NCBI GenBank assembly: GCA_027491075.1
Contig: JAIXWX010000033.1
Coordinates: 1-64,000 of the forward strand
DNA from: Flavobacteriales bacterium
GTDB taxonomy: Bacteria; Bacteroidota; Bacteroidia; Flavobacteriales_D; Sanyastnellaceae
Length of the DNA stretch: 64,000 nucleotides
Direction: 5' to 3'
Made by a program: the position numbers and the translations under genes. The notes beneath the pieces are model-generated. The model saw nothing but the letters and a program-made list of their open reading frames with translations, made no database searches and was not told where the DNA came from. Positions 51,101-59,250 of the stretch are shown here, in pieces (position 1 is the stretch's first letter; every line of letters starts with the position of its first letter).

Positions 51101-52581
51101 GGACAAGGGGTAACGCATCCAAGGCTACTGGCATTAATCGAAGTCGGTGCCAAGGAAAGTGCGGTCGATGTTAGCGTGAACGAAGCCGTATCTACGGGAG
51201 AAATTACTGGCAAAAAAGGTGAAACCAAAACAGTATTCGAAACAAAGTAACAGGGTGATTGCATAAGACCATCAGCAGTGGTAAGATGCAATTCATCCAA
51301 AGTTGCGGCATCGTCATAACCCACTAAATAATGAATAGGCATGGCAGGAGGCCTCGTTCTTGCCATCATTTTAGGATAATAAATTCGAGGGTGCGTAGTG
51401 GTTGAGTAAGTATCAATTATATTACTTGATGGAGTATAGTTTACTGATTGTCGAGGATATTGAGCAGAAGCCAATACAGTGCTGCTAATAACATCGTAAT
51501 GAAAGAGAAAAGGAAAGGTTCCGGTACTCGTTGTAGATCCGGTGGTAATCGTTTTATTCAGCGCATAACCTGCAATAGAAAGAATACTCGCGTTGCAGAT
51601 TGCCTCAAAAGTGTAGGCATAATAATCTCCGGAAGAAACAGTCAGCGTTTTAGTAACAGAAAGATCGAAATTACCTGTTTGGTCATCCATTTTGATGATG
51701 GCCATATCCCTGTTATCCGACTTATTTACCAGTTGATAGATCGCCCTAATGGAAGCAGCATCATCATGTGCTGCATCAGCACTTACAATAGTCTCGCCCG
51801 TTAAGTTGTTCCCCTCATATAGCTTCTTCCATTGTAAAACACCATTATAGTCCACCATAGCGGCTAGCACGGCCTGATCTCCATCGGCGGAAGTCCCACT
51901 CCCACCTACGAAGTAACCCGTCACGGCACACGCTTGTACCACGCTTGAAGCCATATCCCAGTCATTGGGGTTTGATCCTAATGGAGAGTCAAAAAATTTC
52001 TGCCAAAGAACATTTAAGTTCACATCCAACTTAGCAATGTAGGAGGACTTAGAATCAGAAGGACTGTATCCATTGGCTAAAAATCCGCAGACAACATAAC
52101 CTTGCACAAAGTCATTGTTACAAGGGTTGTCTGTGGTTGATATAACATGAAGAGCCGGACTGTTTTTCGTGACAGACGATAGCGCGATTCGCCTCTGATT
52201 TGTGACGACCAATGAATTGTTGATGGTCATAACAAATCCCACATCAAACAAACCTTCCTTTCGTTGACCGCATATCACGTATCCATTGCCGTTGATACCC
52301 CTATTAATATGCAGTACTTTTTCATCGGCAGTAGATCCAACTACTGTCTCATTCAAGACAGTACCACTTTGATCCACCTCCATCAAATGGATTTGCCAAT
52401 TTCCACCTTGAAATATAGAACCTGCATAAACCACTCCAGTGGAGTCAAACTTATGGGCGCAGCTATAATGGTCGTGATCTAAGTTATGTGTGTAAGTGGA
52501 TTGAAATTGCGCATTTACAAAAAAACTATGAAGCAGCATAAATGCCATCAGGGCAGTTCCCCAGAGAGTATTGGTGTTCAT
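48193..52581 (-). CDS. Giant secreted T9SS type A protein with Cys-rich PKD-like repeats
   Basis: 1462 aa; signal peptide; WSFGNNTTSNQQNPTVCYAGSGAYKVCLKV and WTLGDGTVTNSQAIDHYYANAGEKEVTLTV PKD-like motifs; C-terminus MLFPNPNSGEFFYL...LTSGVYSIEVKFGYKSETVKMIVN. Confidence 0.9.
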   Translation of the reverse strand: MNTNTLWGTALMAFMLLHSFFVNAQFQSTYTHNLDHDHYSCAHKFDSTGVVYAGSIFQGGNWQIHLMEVDQSGTVLNETVVGSTADEKVLHINRGINGNGYVICGQRKEGLFDVGFVMTINNSLVVTNQRRIALSSVTKNSPALHVISTTDNPCNNDFVQGYVVCGFLANGYSPSDSKSSYIAKLDVNLNVLWQKFFDSPLGSNPNDWDMASSVVQACAVTGYFVGGSGTSADGDQAVLAAMVDYNGVLQWKKLYEGNNLTGETIVSADAAHDDAASIRAIYQLVNKSDNRDMAIIKMDDQTGNFDLSVTKTLTVSSGDYYAYTFEAICNASILSIAGYALNKTITTGSTTSTGTFPFLFHYDVISSTVLASAQYPRQSVNYTPSSNIIDTYSTTTHPRIYYPKMMARTRPPAMPIHYLVGYDDAATLDELHLTTADGLMQSPCYFVSNTVLVSPFLPVISPVDTASFTLTSTALSLAPTSINASSLGCVTPCPSNAQFQTVDNGNCCYSFIDLTLDGPASPCNIWTITDMSNNTVGGGIGDTLNFCFNTLPPGTYSICYRDCFQPPGIARCWDDFCDTLTIACLPCTPSAADFSFSVSGCTVSFNDLTPEGNPNGCEYWVFGINGTSFSTDAASFTFPGTGTYTVCHYDCCIDLISGQVYYTSVCKTVSVVCPPPCCAPTDFQIFASSCCRTFIPTLPSNCNAANLLFAWSFGNNTTSNQQNPTVCYAGSGAYKVCLKVYCNGALITTICKRIRVKCAFINPNPWGWNPSITASTSGLQVNLTDATPLQQGYQFVSREWTLGDGTVTNSQAIDHYYANAGEKEVTLTVLMLHMATGVIESKSVTQTLFVNLIAPCNCSPPDLLAYSPTDELCGSVNSAMLSIHQTYQFADLVYEWYDITCSTGACNLFDQLVGLTPDDLVGIGQQVWVNELSENRSFICKCTCGQTGLSTFSNVVDLAYAPITADISPSASSYCSGSTAVMTANSPGATSYSWFPSGSTNSSIQWITSNSTSVDLVVSNAAGCAAYDEIFVPVSPCVANDNRSNATLISGSLYPACNSFSANLTNATVSPEALSSVALGGGKDVWYRFVAQSNGVRIQASSSASDILIELQDASGTSLLASENETSSGQEILVFGNLVVGQTYFFALRGNQVNSNGTVTCCCQHLRASQPDNGLNFSSLCGFLKARWIACSNYTITLTNGPNVYSATSSGTQFPFGIFNGLQYATTYNTIYSCIYNLPDAAGNVTQVNVVSPNYSITIGSPPIAQLRSIDRCPTTRVLSSFIATDINVCGAQGWQWEFLEVSANDLPVGASAMLVNVNNPSRFIQLSSVPGIGPGEFYRVRVRPVFSSSTGQFSSGYQLLCIAAAAGMPSISKSLITEEVTSAQMLFPNPNSGEFFYLTPDPGNIQITVFDMLGKLVEQNNYIVESRSPFMIRPRQTLTSGVYSIEVKFGYKSETVKMIVN

Positions 52582-52655
52582 GGTAGTAAGGTTTAGTACT
52601 TGTCTATATCAACAAGCATATCAAATGTAGAAAATTTAACTTACCATAAATAAAA

Positions 52656-52683
52656 ATCCCCATTGCTTATTAACAATGGGGAT
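52656..52683 (-). terminator. Terminator downstream of the 1009-aa gene
   Basis: ATCCCCATTG-CTTATTAA-CAATGGGGAT followed on the minus strand by TTTTTA. Confidence 0.8.
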
Positions 52684-52706
52684 AACTTTATTCGAAATTT
52701 CTGCGA

Positions 52707-55700
52707 CTATTCCACGAACAACTTAAAAGAATCTCTTTGATAATCTTTTATCACTTCAATATGATAAACACCGGATTCAAGTTTTGTGTAAGGCGCGATA
52801 CTCACTAATTGCTCTCCTTCGCAGACAAATCTATTTTGATATACCACTCTTCCTAAGTTGTCATAGAATCGCACATCGTTCAAGCCATTTGGAAGCATCA
52901 GATGAATAAGTTCACCATTATTCGGATTAGGAAATACGTTTGCCGAGACGAACTCTTCTTTATTGATGGTGGTTTTTCGGTATTGCGCAAGCAGCTCGTC
53001 TTCGACAGTCATATTCGCACTTCCTGCGACACAAAGCAATCGATAATTGGAGTGAAATGCTCCGGGACCGGAACTAAATACAGGACGAACCCTCACTCTA
53101 TAATACCCCCCGGGAATAAGACCTGGTACGCTACTCAATCGAATAAATCGGCTGGTGCCGGTTGGAGCTATTACAACTTGTGGAGATAATACGTTGTCAT
53201 TTGCATCTACCTGTAAAAATTCCCACTCCCAACCTGTAATGCCACACACCACAATATCAGTCCCAACAAATGAACCCACTGAGCGAGTGGTTGGGCATCG
53301 GTCAATTGATCTTAATTCAACAAGTGGGTGCTGATTAATGATTACAGAATAAGGAGGACTGACAACAACTGCTTGAACAGGGTTTCCCGCAGCATCCGTT
53401 TGATTAAACGTACTCGAAAAAGTTACCTGATATGCTGTAGCATATTGAAGACCTGGAAGAGCGCTGAAAGGTATTTGAGTGCTCGATGAGCTAGCCGAAT
53501 AGGTGTTAATGCCATCACTGAAGCTAACCGAATAAACATTCGCTCCTGTCCATCTGGCCTTTATAAATCCGCACAAGGAAGAGAAAACATTTCCATTATC
53601 AGGTTGCGATGCTCTCAAATGTTGAATACAATAAGTAAAGCTTCCCACTGAGGAAGTACTAAAGTTTCTTACAGCAACAAAATATGTTTGTCCTGCAACC
53701 AAGTTGTTTGCAATTAATATTTCTGAGCCTGTTGTAGTCTCATTCTCAGATGCCATTAAAACGGTACCTGCTGCATTCTGAAGTTCTAATACAAGATCGC
53801 AGGCTGCGCTGGATGCTTGAATTCTTGCTCCATTCGTTTGTGCTATAAATCGATACCAGACATCTTGTCCTGCGCCTGTAGGCTCGAGGGTAAGAGCTTC
53901 AGGAGAGTTACCCGCATTAGAAAGCGAAGAGGACAAATTGGAGCAAATAGGAAAACCACTCGCCGAAACCAAAACGGCCGCCGCACGGCTATCATTAGGC
54001 GGTGCATTGGAAGTGCATCCTTCATCAATTGCCGAATCACAATCGTTGTCGATACCATTGCCACAAATCTCCTGCGCTCCGGGATAAACAAGATTATTGG
54101 AGTCGTTACAATCTCCCGATGCTGCAGACCAACCTATTTGCGGAATCTCACAAAACAATTCCGGGAAACCCGCACCGAATCCGTCATTATCTCCATCAAA
54201 ATAATAAGTTAATGTAGGAAATGTGCATGTCCCATCATCTGCATTCGCAATTGGATTGTAATTGCAAGCAGATATGTCGGTGCATCCAGGATCACAGAGC
54301 CCACATGCACTGAAGCATTGCACATCAATCGTTTGATCAGTTAATACACTTACAATTCTGTTATATCCACCGAAACCATCATTCACCCCACAAAAATTCG
54401 GAACTGTTTCTGCACCTGGCCAATCATTACCATTAATAAATTTATACTGATAAAACTGCGCTTCATTAAGAGATAAAGTCACTTCATAAACACCATCTGC
54501 ATCGATATCCGTCATGGGAATACCGTTTGGGCTCCATTCCGGAAGTCCAGCAATTCCAAAGCTCCCCGCTAAATGAACACCATTAGGGGAAACAGTCATG
54601 TAACTCATATCGACCTGAAATGTGACCTCCTTTTGAGGAACACAATTGGTACAACTTCCAAAGCATACTTGAGGAAGCGTCAATCCTGTGCTTGGGGCGG
54701 TGAAAAATCGATTGGTAGATCCGTTGAAGCAACTACCCGAAGAAGGTTCTACTGATGCCCAGCTATTGCCATTTATAAACTTGTACTCGTAGGTCTGACC
54801 AGGCATTAAATTAAGCTGTACTTGATATACGCCATCTAGATTGCCATCGCCCATTTGAATGCCATTTGGACTCCAATTGGGATATCCATCACTTCCAAAA
54901 TTACCAGCTAAGTGAACGCCATTAGGAGAAACGGTGGTATTGAGCATATTCACCAAGAAGGTTACCGTGACAGGTTGTTGAACGGGAACACAATTACCGC
55001 AACTGCTAAAGCAAACAGTGTCAAGCACCATGGGAGAAGTTCCCACCGTTATCAATCTATTTGCTCCATTTCCACAAGGAGCTCCAATATTGTCTTCAGC
55101 ACCCGCAAAAGAATTAGTAATCACATATTTGAATTCATAGGTATAGCCTTCGGGTAAAAACATGGTTCTCTCAAACACATCATCTTGACCCGAATAAGCC
55201 ATCAACAATTCCCCGGCTACCCAATTTGAATATGAAAATGGTGTCGGCACGAGACCAAAATTTCCGGCCAAATAAACCTCATTCCCTGAATAGTTTTCGT
55301 TTGTTATATCCACCTTAAAGGTAACGGGAATAAGTTGCGGATTCCCTGAACATACCGCACATTGCATCCAACAATAAGAAGGTAAAACTAAAAATTCATT
55401 GGTTGTCATCACTTGCCTATTTCCATTTACATTGCATTCTATTGGCAGTAAATTCTCGTCTTGTCCCCAGCTATTACCGTTTACGAATTTGTATTGATAA
55501 ATAGTTGATGGCGTTAAATTCAAATCAACTTCATAAATGTTATCCCCTTCCGGATCGTTCATTACTATCCCACCGGGATTCCAGTTGGGATATCCATCAT
55601 TCCCAAAAGAACCGGCCAAGTGCACCCCGTTTGGAGACACGATTTGCCCGGTCATATTTACACTGAACCTGACAATAGAGGCATGTGACAAATAAGAGAA

Positions 55701-55736
55701 TAGCACCAATGGTACTAAAAGAAGGATTTTTTTCAT
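52707..55736 (-). CDS. Secreted T9SS type A protein with four N-terminal CBM-like repeats and a MopE-like metal-binding motif
   Basis: 1009 aa; four VTFxVxM...PNGVHLAGxFG...YEYKFINGNxW...CFxxCxxC units; GDCNDSNNLVYPGAQEICGNGIDNDCDSAIDEGC; C-terminal VFPNPNNGELIHL...LESGVYHIEVIKDYQRDSFKLFVE. Confidence 0.92.
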   Translation of the reverse strand: MKKILLLVPLVLFSYLSHASIVRFSVNMTGQIVSPNGVHLAGSFGNDGYPNWNPGGIVMNDPEGDNIYEVDLNLTPSTIYQYKFVNGNSWGQDENLLPIECNVNGNRQVMTTNEFLVLPSYCWMQCAVCSGNPQLIPVTFKVDITNENYSGNEVYLAGNFGLVPTPFSYSNWVAGELLMAYSGQDDVFERTMFLPEGYTYEFKYVITNSFAGAEDNIGAPCGNGANRLITVGTSPMVLDTVCFSSCGNCVPVQQPVTVTFLVNMLNTTVSPNGVHLAGNFGSDGYPNWSPNGIQMGDGNLDGVYQVQLNLMPGQTYEYKFINGNSWASVEPSSGSCFNGSTNRFFTAPSTGLTLPQVCFGSCTNCVPQKEVTFQVDMSYMTVSPNGVHLAGSFGIAGLPEWSPNGIPMTDIDADGVYEVTLSLNEAQFYQYKFINGNDWPGAETVPNFCGVNDGFGGYNRIVSVLTDQTIDVQCFSACGLCDPGCTDISACNYNPIANADDGTCTFPTLTYYFDGDNDGFGAGFPELFCEIPQIGWSAASGDCNDSNNLVYPGAQEICGNGIDNDCDSAIDEGCTSNAPPNDSRAAAVLVSASGFPICSNLSSSLSNAGNSPEALTLEPTGAGQDVWYRFIAQTNGARIQASSAACDLVLELQNAAGTVLMASENETTTGSEILIANNLVAGQTYFVAVRNFSTSSVGSFTYCIQHLRASQPDNGNVFSSLCGFIKARWTGANVYSVSFSDGINTYSASSSSTQIPFSALPGLQYATAYQVTFSSTFNQTDAAGNPVQAVVVSPPYSVIINQHPLVELRSIDRCPTTRSVGSFVGTDIVVCGITGWEWEFLQVDANDNVLSPQVVIAPTGTSRFIRLSSVPGLIPGGYYRVRVRPVFSSGPGAFHSNYRLLCVAGSANMTVEDELLAQYRKTTINKEEFVSANVFPNPNNGELIHLMLPNGLNDVRFYDNLGRVVYQNRFVCEGEQLVSIAPYTKLESGVYHIEVIKDYQRDSFKLFVE
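54282..55676 (-). repeat. Four tandem protein-level repeats of about 115 aa (starch-binding/E-set-like fold)
   Basis: Aligned by eye at aa 21-136, 137-254, 255-369 and 370-485 of the 1009-aa protein. Confidence 0.85.
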
Positions 55737-55854
55737 GTTGGTTTCGGTTTGGTAAAGTTGAACTAAAATAATAACAATTTCTTTTGATCTATATTAATTC
55801 TCACATGATTCTTAAATGATTCCTTATTACTTTCACCACCTAAAACTTTAACCT

Positions 55855-56667
55855 TTGCGCGGCCATTTATTTTTTCTTTTTCTGATCGTTTCAGCCCTTT
55901 CTCAAGCACAAGTTGGCGAAGGAGCGCGCGCTTCCGCACTCGCTGGCACTTCAGTTTGTCTTTCTGATGGTTGGTCAGTATTTCATAATCAGGCAGGACT
56001 CGCCCAGATGAAGGGTTGGCAAGTCGGTGCCTTTTTTCAAAATAGATTTTTAGTGGAGAATTTGGGAGACCGAGGCATCTACGGCGCAGGAAAAGTAGGC
56101 GCTGGTGTTTTCGCTGGATCGTATCAAAGTTTTGGAGTTCCTGGATTTAATCAGTCTCGCCTAGGTATTGCTTATGCTATTCCGTTAAATGAAAAATTTT
56201 CTATCGGAGTGCAAACCAATTACCACAGTTTACGCATTGCGGAAGGCTATGGTATTTCGAGAAGTTTTTCAGCAGAAGGTGGAATTATTTATCGCTTAAA
56301 TAATGCACTCATTTTGGGAGCGCATATCGAAAACGTGAATAGGCCCAAATTGTCTGAATTCTCTAACGAACGCATGCCATCCACCATTCGAATAGGTGCT
56401 GGATATATCTTTTCTGAAAAAGTTAAGTTGCTGGGGCAGGTTCAGCAAGAATTGAATCAAAAGTTACAAGTCAGCTCTGGAATAGAATACGATGTAGCAG
56501 AGTCATTGGTGGTTCGGGTTGGAGCTGCTTCACAACCCGGTTTGTGGACCTTAGGGTTTGGTTGGAAGAGCAAGCACATTCGCGCGGATATATCTTCCAC
56601 TTATCACACAATTCTCGGATTCACGCCTCAAATTTCCTTGGCATATAGTTCCGCAGGATTTCAATGA
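55855..56667 (+). CDS. PorV/PorQ-like outer-membrane beta-barrel protein
   Basis: Signal peptide; GEGARASALAGTSVCLSDGWSVFHNQAGLA; alternating beta-strand pattern; apparent TTG start. Confidence 0.75.
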   Translation: MRGHLFFLFLIVSALSQAQVGEGARASALAGTSVCLSDGWSVFHNQAGLAQMKGWQVGAFFQNRFLVENLGDRGIYGAGKVGAGVFAGSYQSFGVPGFNQSRLGIAYAIPLNEKFSIGVQTNYHSLRIAEGYGISRSFSAEGGIIYRLNNALILGAHIENVNRPKLSEFSNERMPSTIRIGAGYIFSEKVKLLGQVQQELNQKLQVSSGIEYDVAESLVVRVGAASQPGLWTLGFGWKSKHIRADISSTYHTILGFTPQISLAYSSAGFQ

Positions 56668-58745
56668 GCATTCGGGTAAAAATACTTTTGTGTGTTCTTG
56701 CTATTTCGGCAGGCAACGCCATGTATGGTCAAAGAGAAGATTTAGAAGTTAGTAAGCAGAACATCATCGAACAACGCATTGAGTTGATTGCATCATTGGT
56801 AGATGAAAGTGTTGATCTGGATTACACCAATCTGCTTGAAGATTTCAGTTACTATTTCGAAAACCCTATTGATCTCAACAAAGGTGACTTCGATGCGCTT
56901 CGAGAACTTTACTTGGTAAACGAAGTACAGATCAATGCTCTTCAACGCCACTTAGAAATGTATGGTCCATTAAGGAGCATTTTCGAGCTGCAAAGTGTAA
57001 ATCACTTCGATTTAAATACCATTCGACTCATTCAACCATTCATTACCGTTGGAGCGCCCAATCTTTTAAGCACATTTTCATGGAGAGACTTATGGAAAGA
57101 GGGAAGCCATGATTTGTTTTTGAGATATAGGAGAACCATTCAACAACAAGCAGGTTATTTACCCGATCCTCAAACGAGTGAGGCTCCTGCCTTTCTTGGG
57201 AGTCCAGATTATCTTTTTACACGCTACCGATTTCAATACAAAAAGAACATCATCGCTGGTTTTACTTTAGAAAAAGATGCAGGAGAAAGTTTAGAAAGAG
57301 GGCCTGATTTTTACAGTGCACACCTGTTTATTCGCAACAATACACGTCTTAAAGCATTGGCCATAGGCGATTTTCAAGCACAATTCGGACAGGGACTCAC
57401 TTTTTGGAATGGCTTGGGGTTTGGCAAATCTCCTTTCGTGATGAATACCAAAAGAAACGCGAATGGACTCAGACCCTATACTTCCGTAAATGAAGCGCTT
57501 TTTTTAAGAGGCGGTGGAGCCACCATCAAGTTGGGAAAGTTTGAATTGACTGCATTATATAGCAATAAAAACATCGATGGAAATCGAGTAAACGCTGTAG
57601 ATTCTGCGGCGGTAGACGATGGTTTGGTTGTATCAAGTCTTCTATTAAGCGGTCTGCACCGTACGCCGAATGAATTAGCAGATAAGGGTGCCGTAAACGA
57701 ACAAGTTGGGGCAGGGAATATCAAGTATCAAACACGCACGTTTAGTGCTGGGCTTATTGCATCTCACACTGTATATAGTGCGGCGGTTACCCCAGATCAA
57801 GCGCTGTATCAGATCAATCGCTTTAGTGGAAAAACTGCAACAAACATTGGTCTTGATTATCAAAAGGTCTTTCGTAATTTCAACTTATTTGGTGAAACAT
57901 CGCGCAGTGCAAATGGTGGATTTGCCACATTGAATGGGATTGTTGGCTCTCTTCATCCACGTTTATCGGTGAGCGTCCTGCAACGTTGGTTTAGTGATGA
58001 TTTTCAAACGCGCTACTTCAATGTTTTTAGTGAGAATACCATTCCTCAAAATGAGAGAGGTGTTTTCGCAGGATTTGAAGCCAACATTGCAAAAGGCTGG
58101 AACTTGACTGCCTACACCGATCAGGTGCGTTTCCCATGGCTCAAATTTAGAATTGATGCTCCGAGTCGATTGAATGAGAATTTCATTCAATTGAATTATA
58201 AGCCCGACAAGAAGCAAGATTTCTACGTGCGATACCGCATCAGAGAGCGAAGCATCAATGCTGGAGATGAGATGTCACGTATCGACTTTACTATCCCAGA
58301 ACGCATTCAAGAAATTCGATTGAATGCCATCTATCAACCTCATCCCAATTTACAAATGCGTTCGCGTGCAGAATGGCGCATTTATCAGCGAGAAAATCAA
58401 GGTGTACAAAGGGGGTATCTCGTTTATCAAGATTTTATTTGGAAAAAACAAGGATCCAAAATCAGTTTCAATACCCGTTATGCCATCTTTAATTGTGCTG
58501 ACTTCAATACCAGAATTTGGGCGTATGAGTCGGACGTTTTATTTGCCTTTAGCATTCCCGCCCACAGTGGTTTGGGGACTAGAGCCTACGCCATGATCAA
58601 ATGGGACATCCGCAGAGGCATGGATTTGTGGGTTCGTTATGCCCAGTGGGTTTATACCGATCGTCAGGAAATAGGATCGGGAAATACATTAATTGAAGGG
58701 CAACGAAGAGGGGATTTGACCGTTCAGTTGCGCTATCAATTTTAA
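56664..58745 (+). CDS. Helix-hairpin-helix (ComEA-like) domain fused to a predicted outer-membrane beta-barrel
   Basis: NPIDLNKGDFDALRELYLVNEVQINALQRHLEMYGPLRSIFELQSVNHFDLNTIRLIQPFI, then amphipathic strands to a terminal aromatic residue (LTVQLRYQF). Confidence 0.8.
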   Translation: MSIRVKILLCVLAISAGNAMYGQREDLEVSKQNIIEQRIELIASLVDESVDLDYTNLLEDFSYYFENPIDLNKGDFDALRELYLVNEVQINALQRHLEMYGPLRSIFELQSVNHFDLNTIRLIQPFITVGAPNLLSTFSWRDLWKEGSHDLFLRYRRTIQQQAGYLPDPQTSEAPAFLGSPDYLFTRYRFQYKKNIIAGFTLEKDAGESLERGPDFYSAHLFIRNNTRLKALAIGDFQAQFGQGLTFWNGLGFGKSPFVMNTKRNANGLRPYTSVNEALFLRGGGATIKLGKFELTALYSNKNIDGNRVNAVDSAAVDDGLVVSSLLLSGLHRTPNELADKGAVNEQVGAGNIKYQTRTFSAGLIASHTVYSAAVTPDQALYQINRFSGKTATNIGLDYQKVFRNFNLFGETSRSANGGFATLNGIVGSLHPRLSVSVLQRWFSDDFQTRYFNVFSENTIPQNERGVFAGFEANIAKGWNLTAYTDQVRFPWLKFRIDAPSRLNENFIQLNYKPDKKQDFYVRYRIRERSINAGDEMSRIDFTIPERIQEIRLNAIYQPHPNLQMRSRAEWRIYQRENQGVQRGYLVYQDFIWKKQGSKISFNTRYAIFNCADFNTRIWAYESDVLFAFSIPAHSGLGTRAYAMIKWDIRRGMDLWVRYAQWVYTDRQEIGSGNTLIEGQRRGDLTVQLRYQF

Positions 58746-58750
58746 AAAAA

Positions 58751-58780
58751 AGAGAAGCCTGTCGTACGACAGGCTTCTCT
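58751..58780. terminator. Bidirectional terminator, perfect 30-bp palindrome between convergent genes
   Basis: AGAGAAGCCTGTCGTACGACAGGCTTCTCT flanked by an A-tract at left and GGATTTATTTG at right. Confidence 0.88.
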
Positions 58781-58816
58781 GGATTTATTTGGGTTAATTA
58801 ATATAGAATTTGACTT

Positions 58817-59155
58817 CTATGTCTTTTGAAATTTAATCGTCTTCACCTTTCCACTATCAGTGGTAATTTGTACAATGTAGATTCCTCGTCTCAAAGATTC
58901 GAGCATATCTAGACGCACCGCTGTGCATTCCTCCCCTCTGGTATCGGGTCTGAATTGCAATACCGTTTTTCCAGTCAAGTCTTTGACTACCAAATTAAAA
59001 CCTTCCGTCATTGGTTCCTCAAACGTAAGAAACGCTTTGGATTCAACTGGGTTCGGTGTAATGGATGCAGTAGTCACTGGATGGCCCGATTGAGCCATGA
59101 GTGCACCGCTTGTAATAAGGGTGGTAAATAAGAAAAGTAAAAGTTTTTCCTTCAT
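58817..59155 (-). CDS. Mini-protein: signal peptide plus T9SS type A sorting domain only
   Basis: 112 aa; MKEKLLLFLFTTLITSGALMAQ; ASITPNPVESKAFLTF...LVVKDLTGKTVLQF...LRRGIYIVQITTDSGKVKTIKFQKT. Confidence 0.85.
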   Translation of the reverse strand: MKEKLLLFLFTTLITSGALMAQSGHPVTTASITPNPVESKAFLTFEEPMTEGFNLVVKDLTGKTVLQFRPDTRGEECTAVRLDMLESLRRGIYIVQITTDSGKVKTIKFQKT

Positions 59156-59250
59156 ACCGTAGGTTGTTTCAAATGATCAGACAAATTTCTTGCCTTTATT
59201 TAAAACGGATAACAAATGTAATGGTTTCAATCGGAGAATTAAAATATTTG

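Noticed and set aside
54282-55676. Repeated PNGVHLAG region as a DNA satellite or CRISPR-like array
   Set aside because: Periodicity is ~345 bp, in frame and divergent at DNA level; it is a protein domain repeat.
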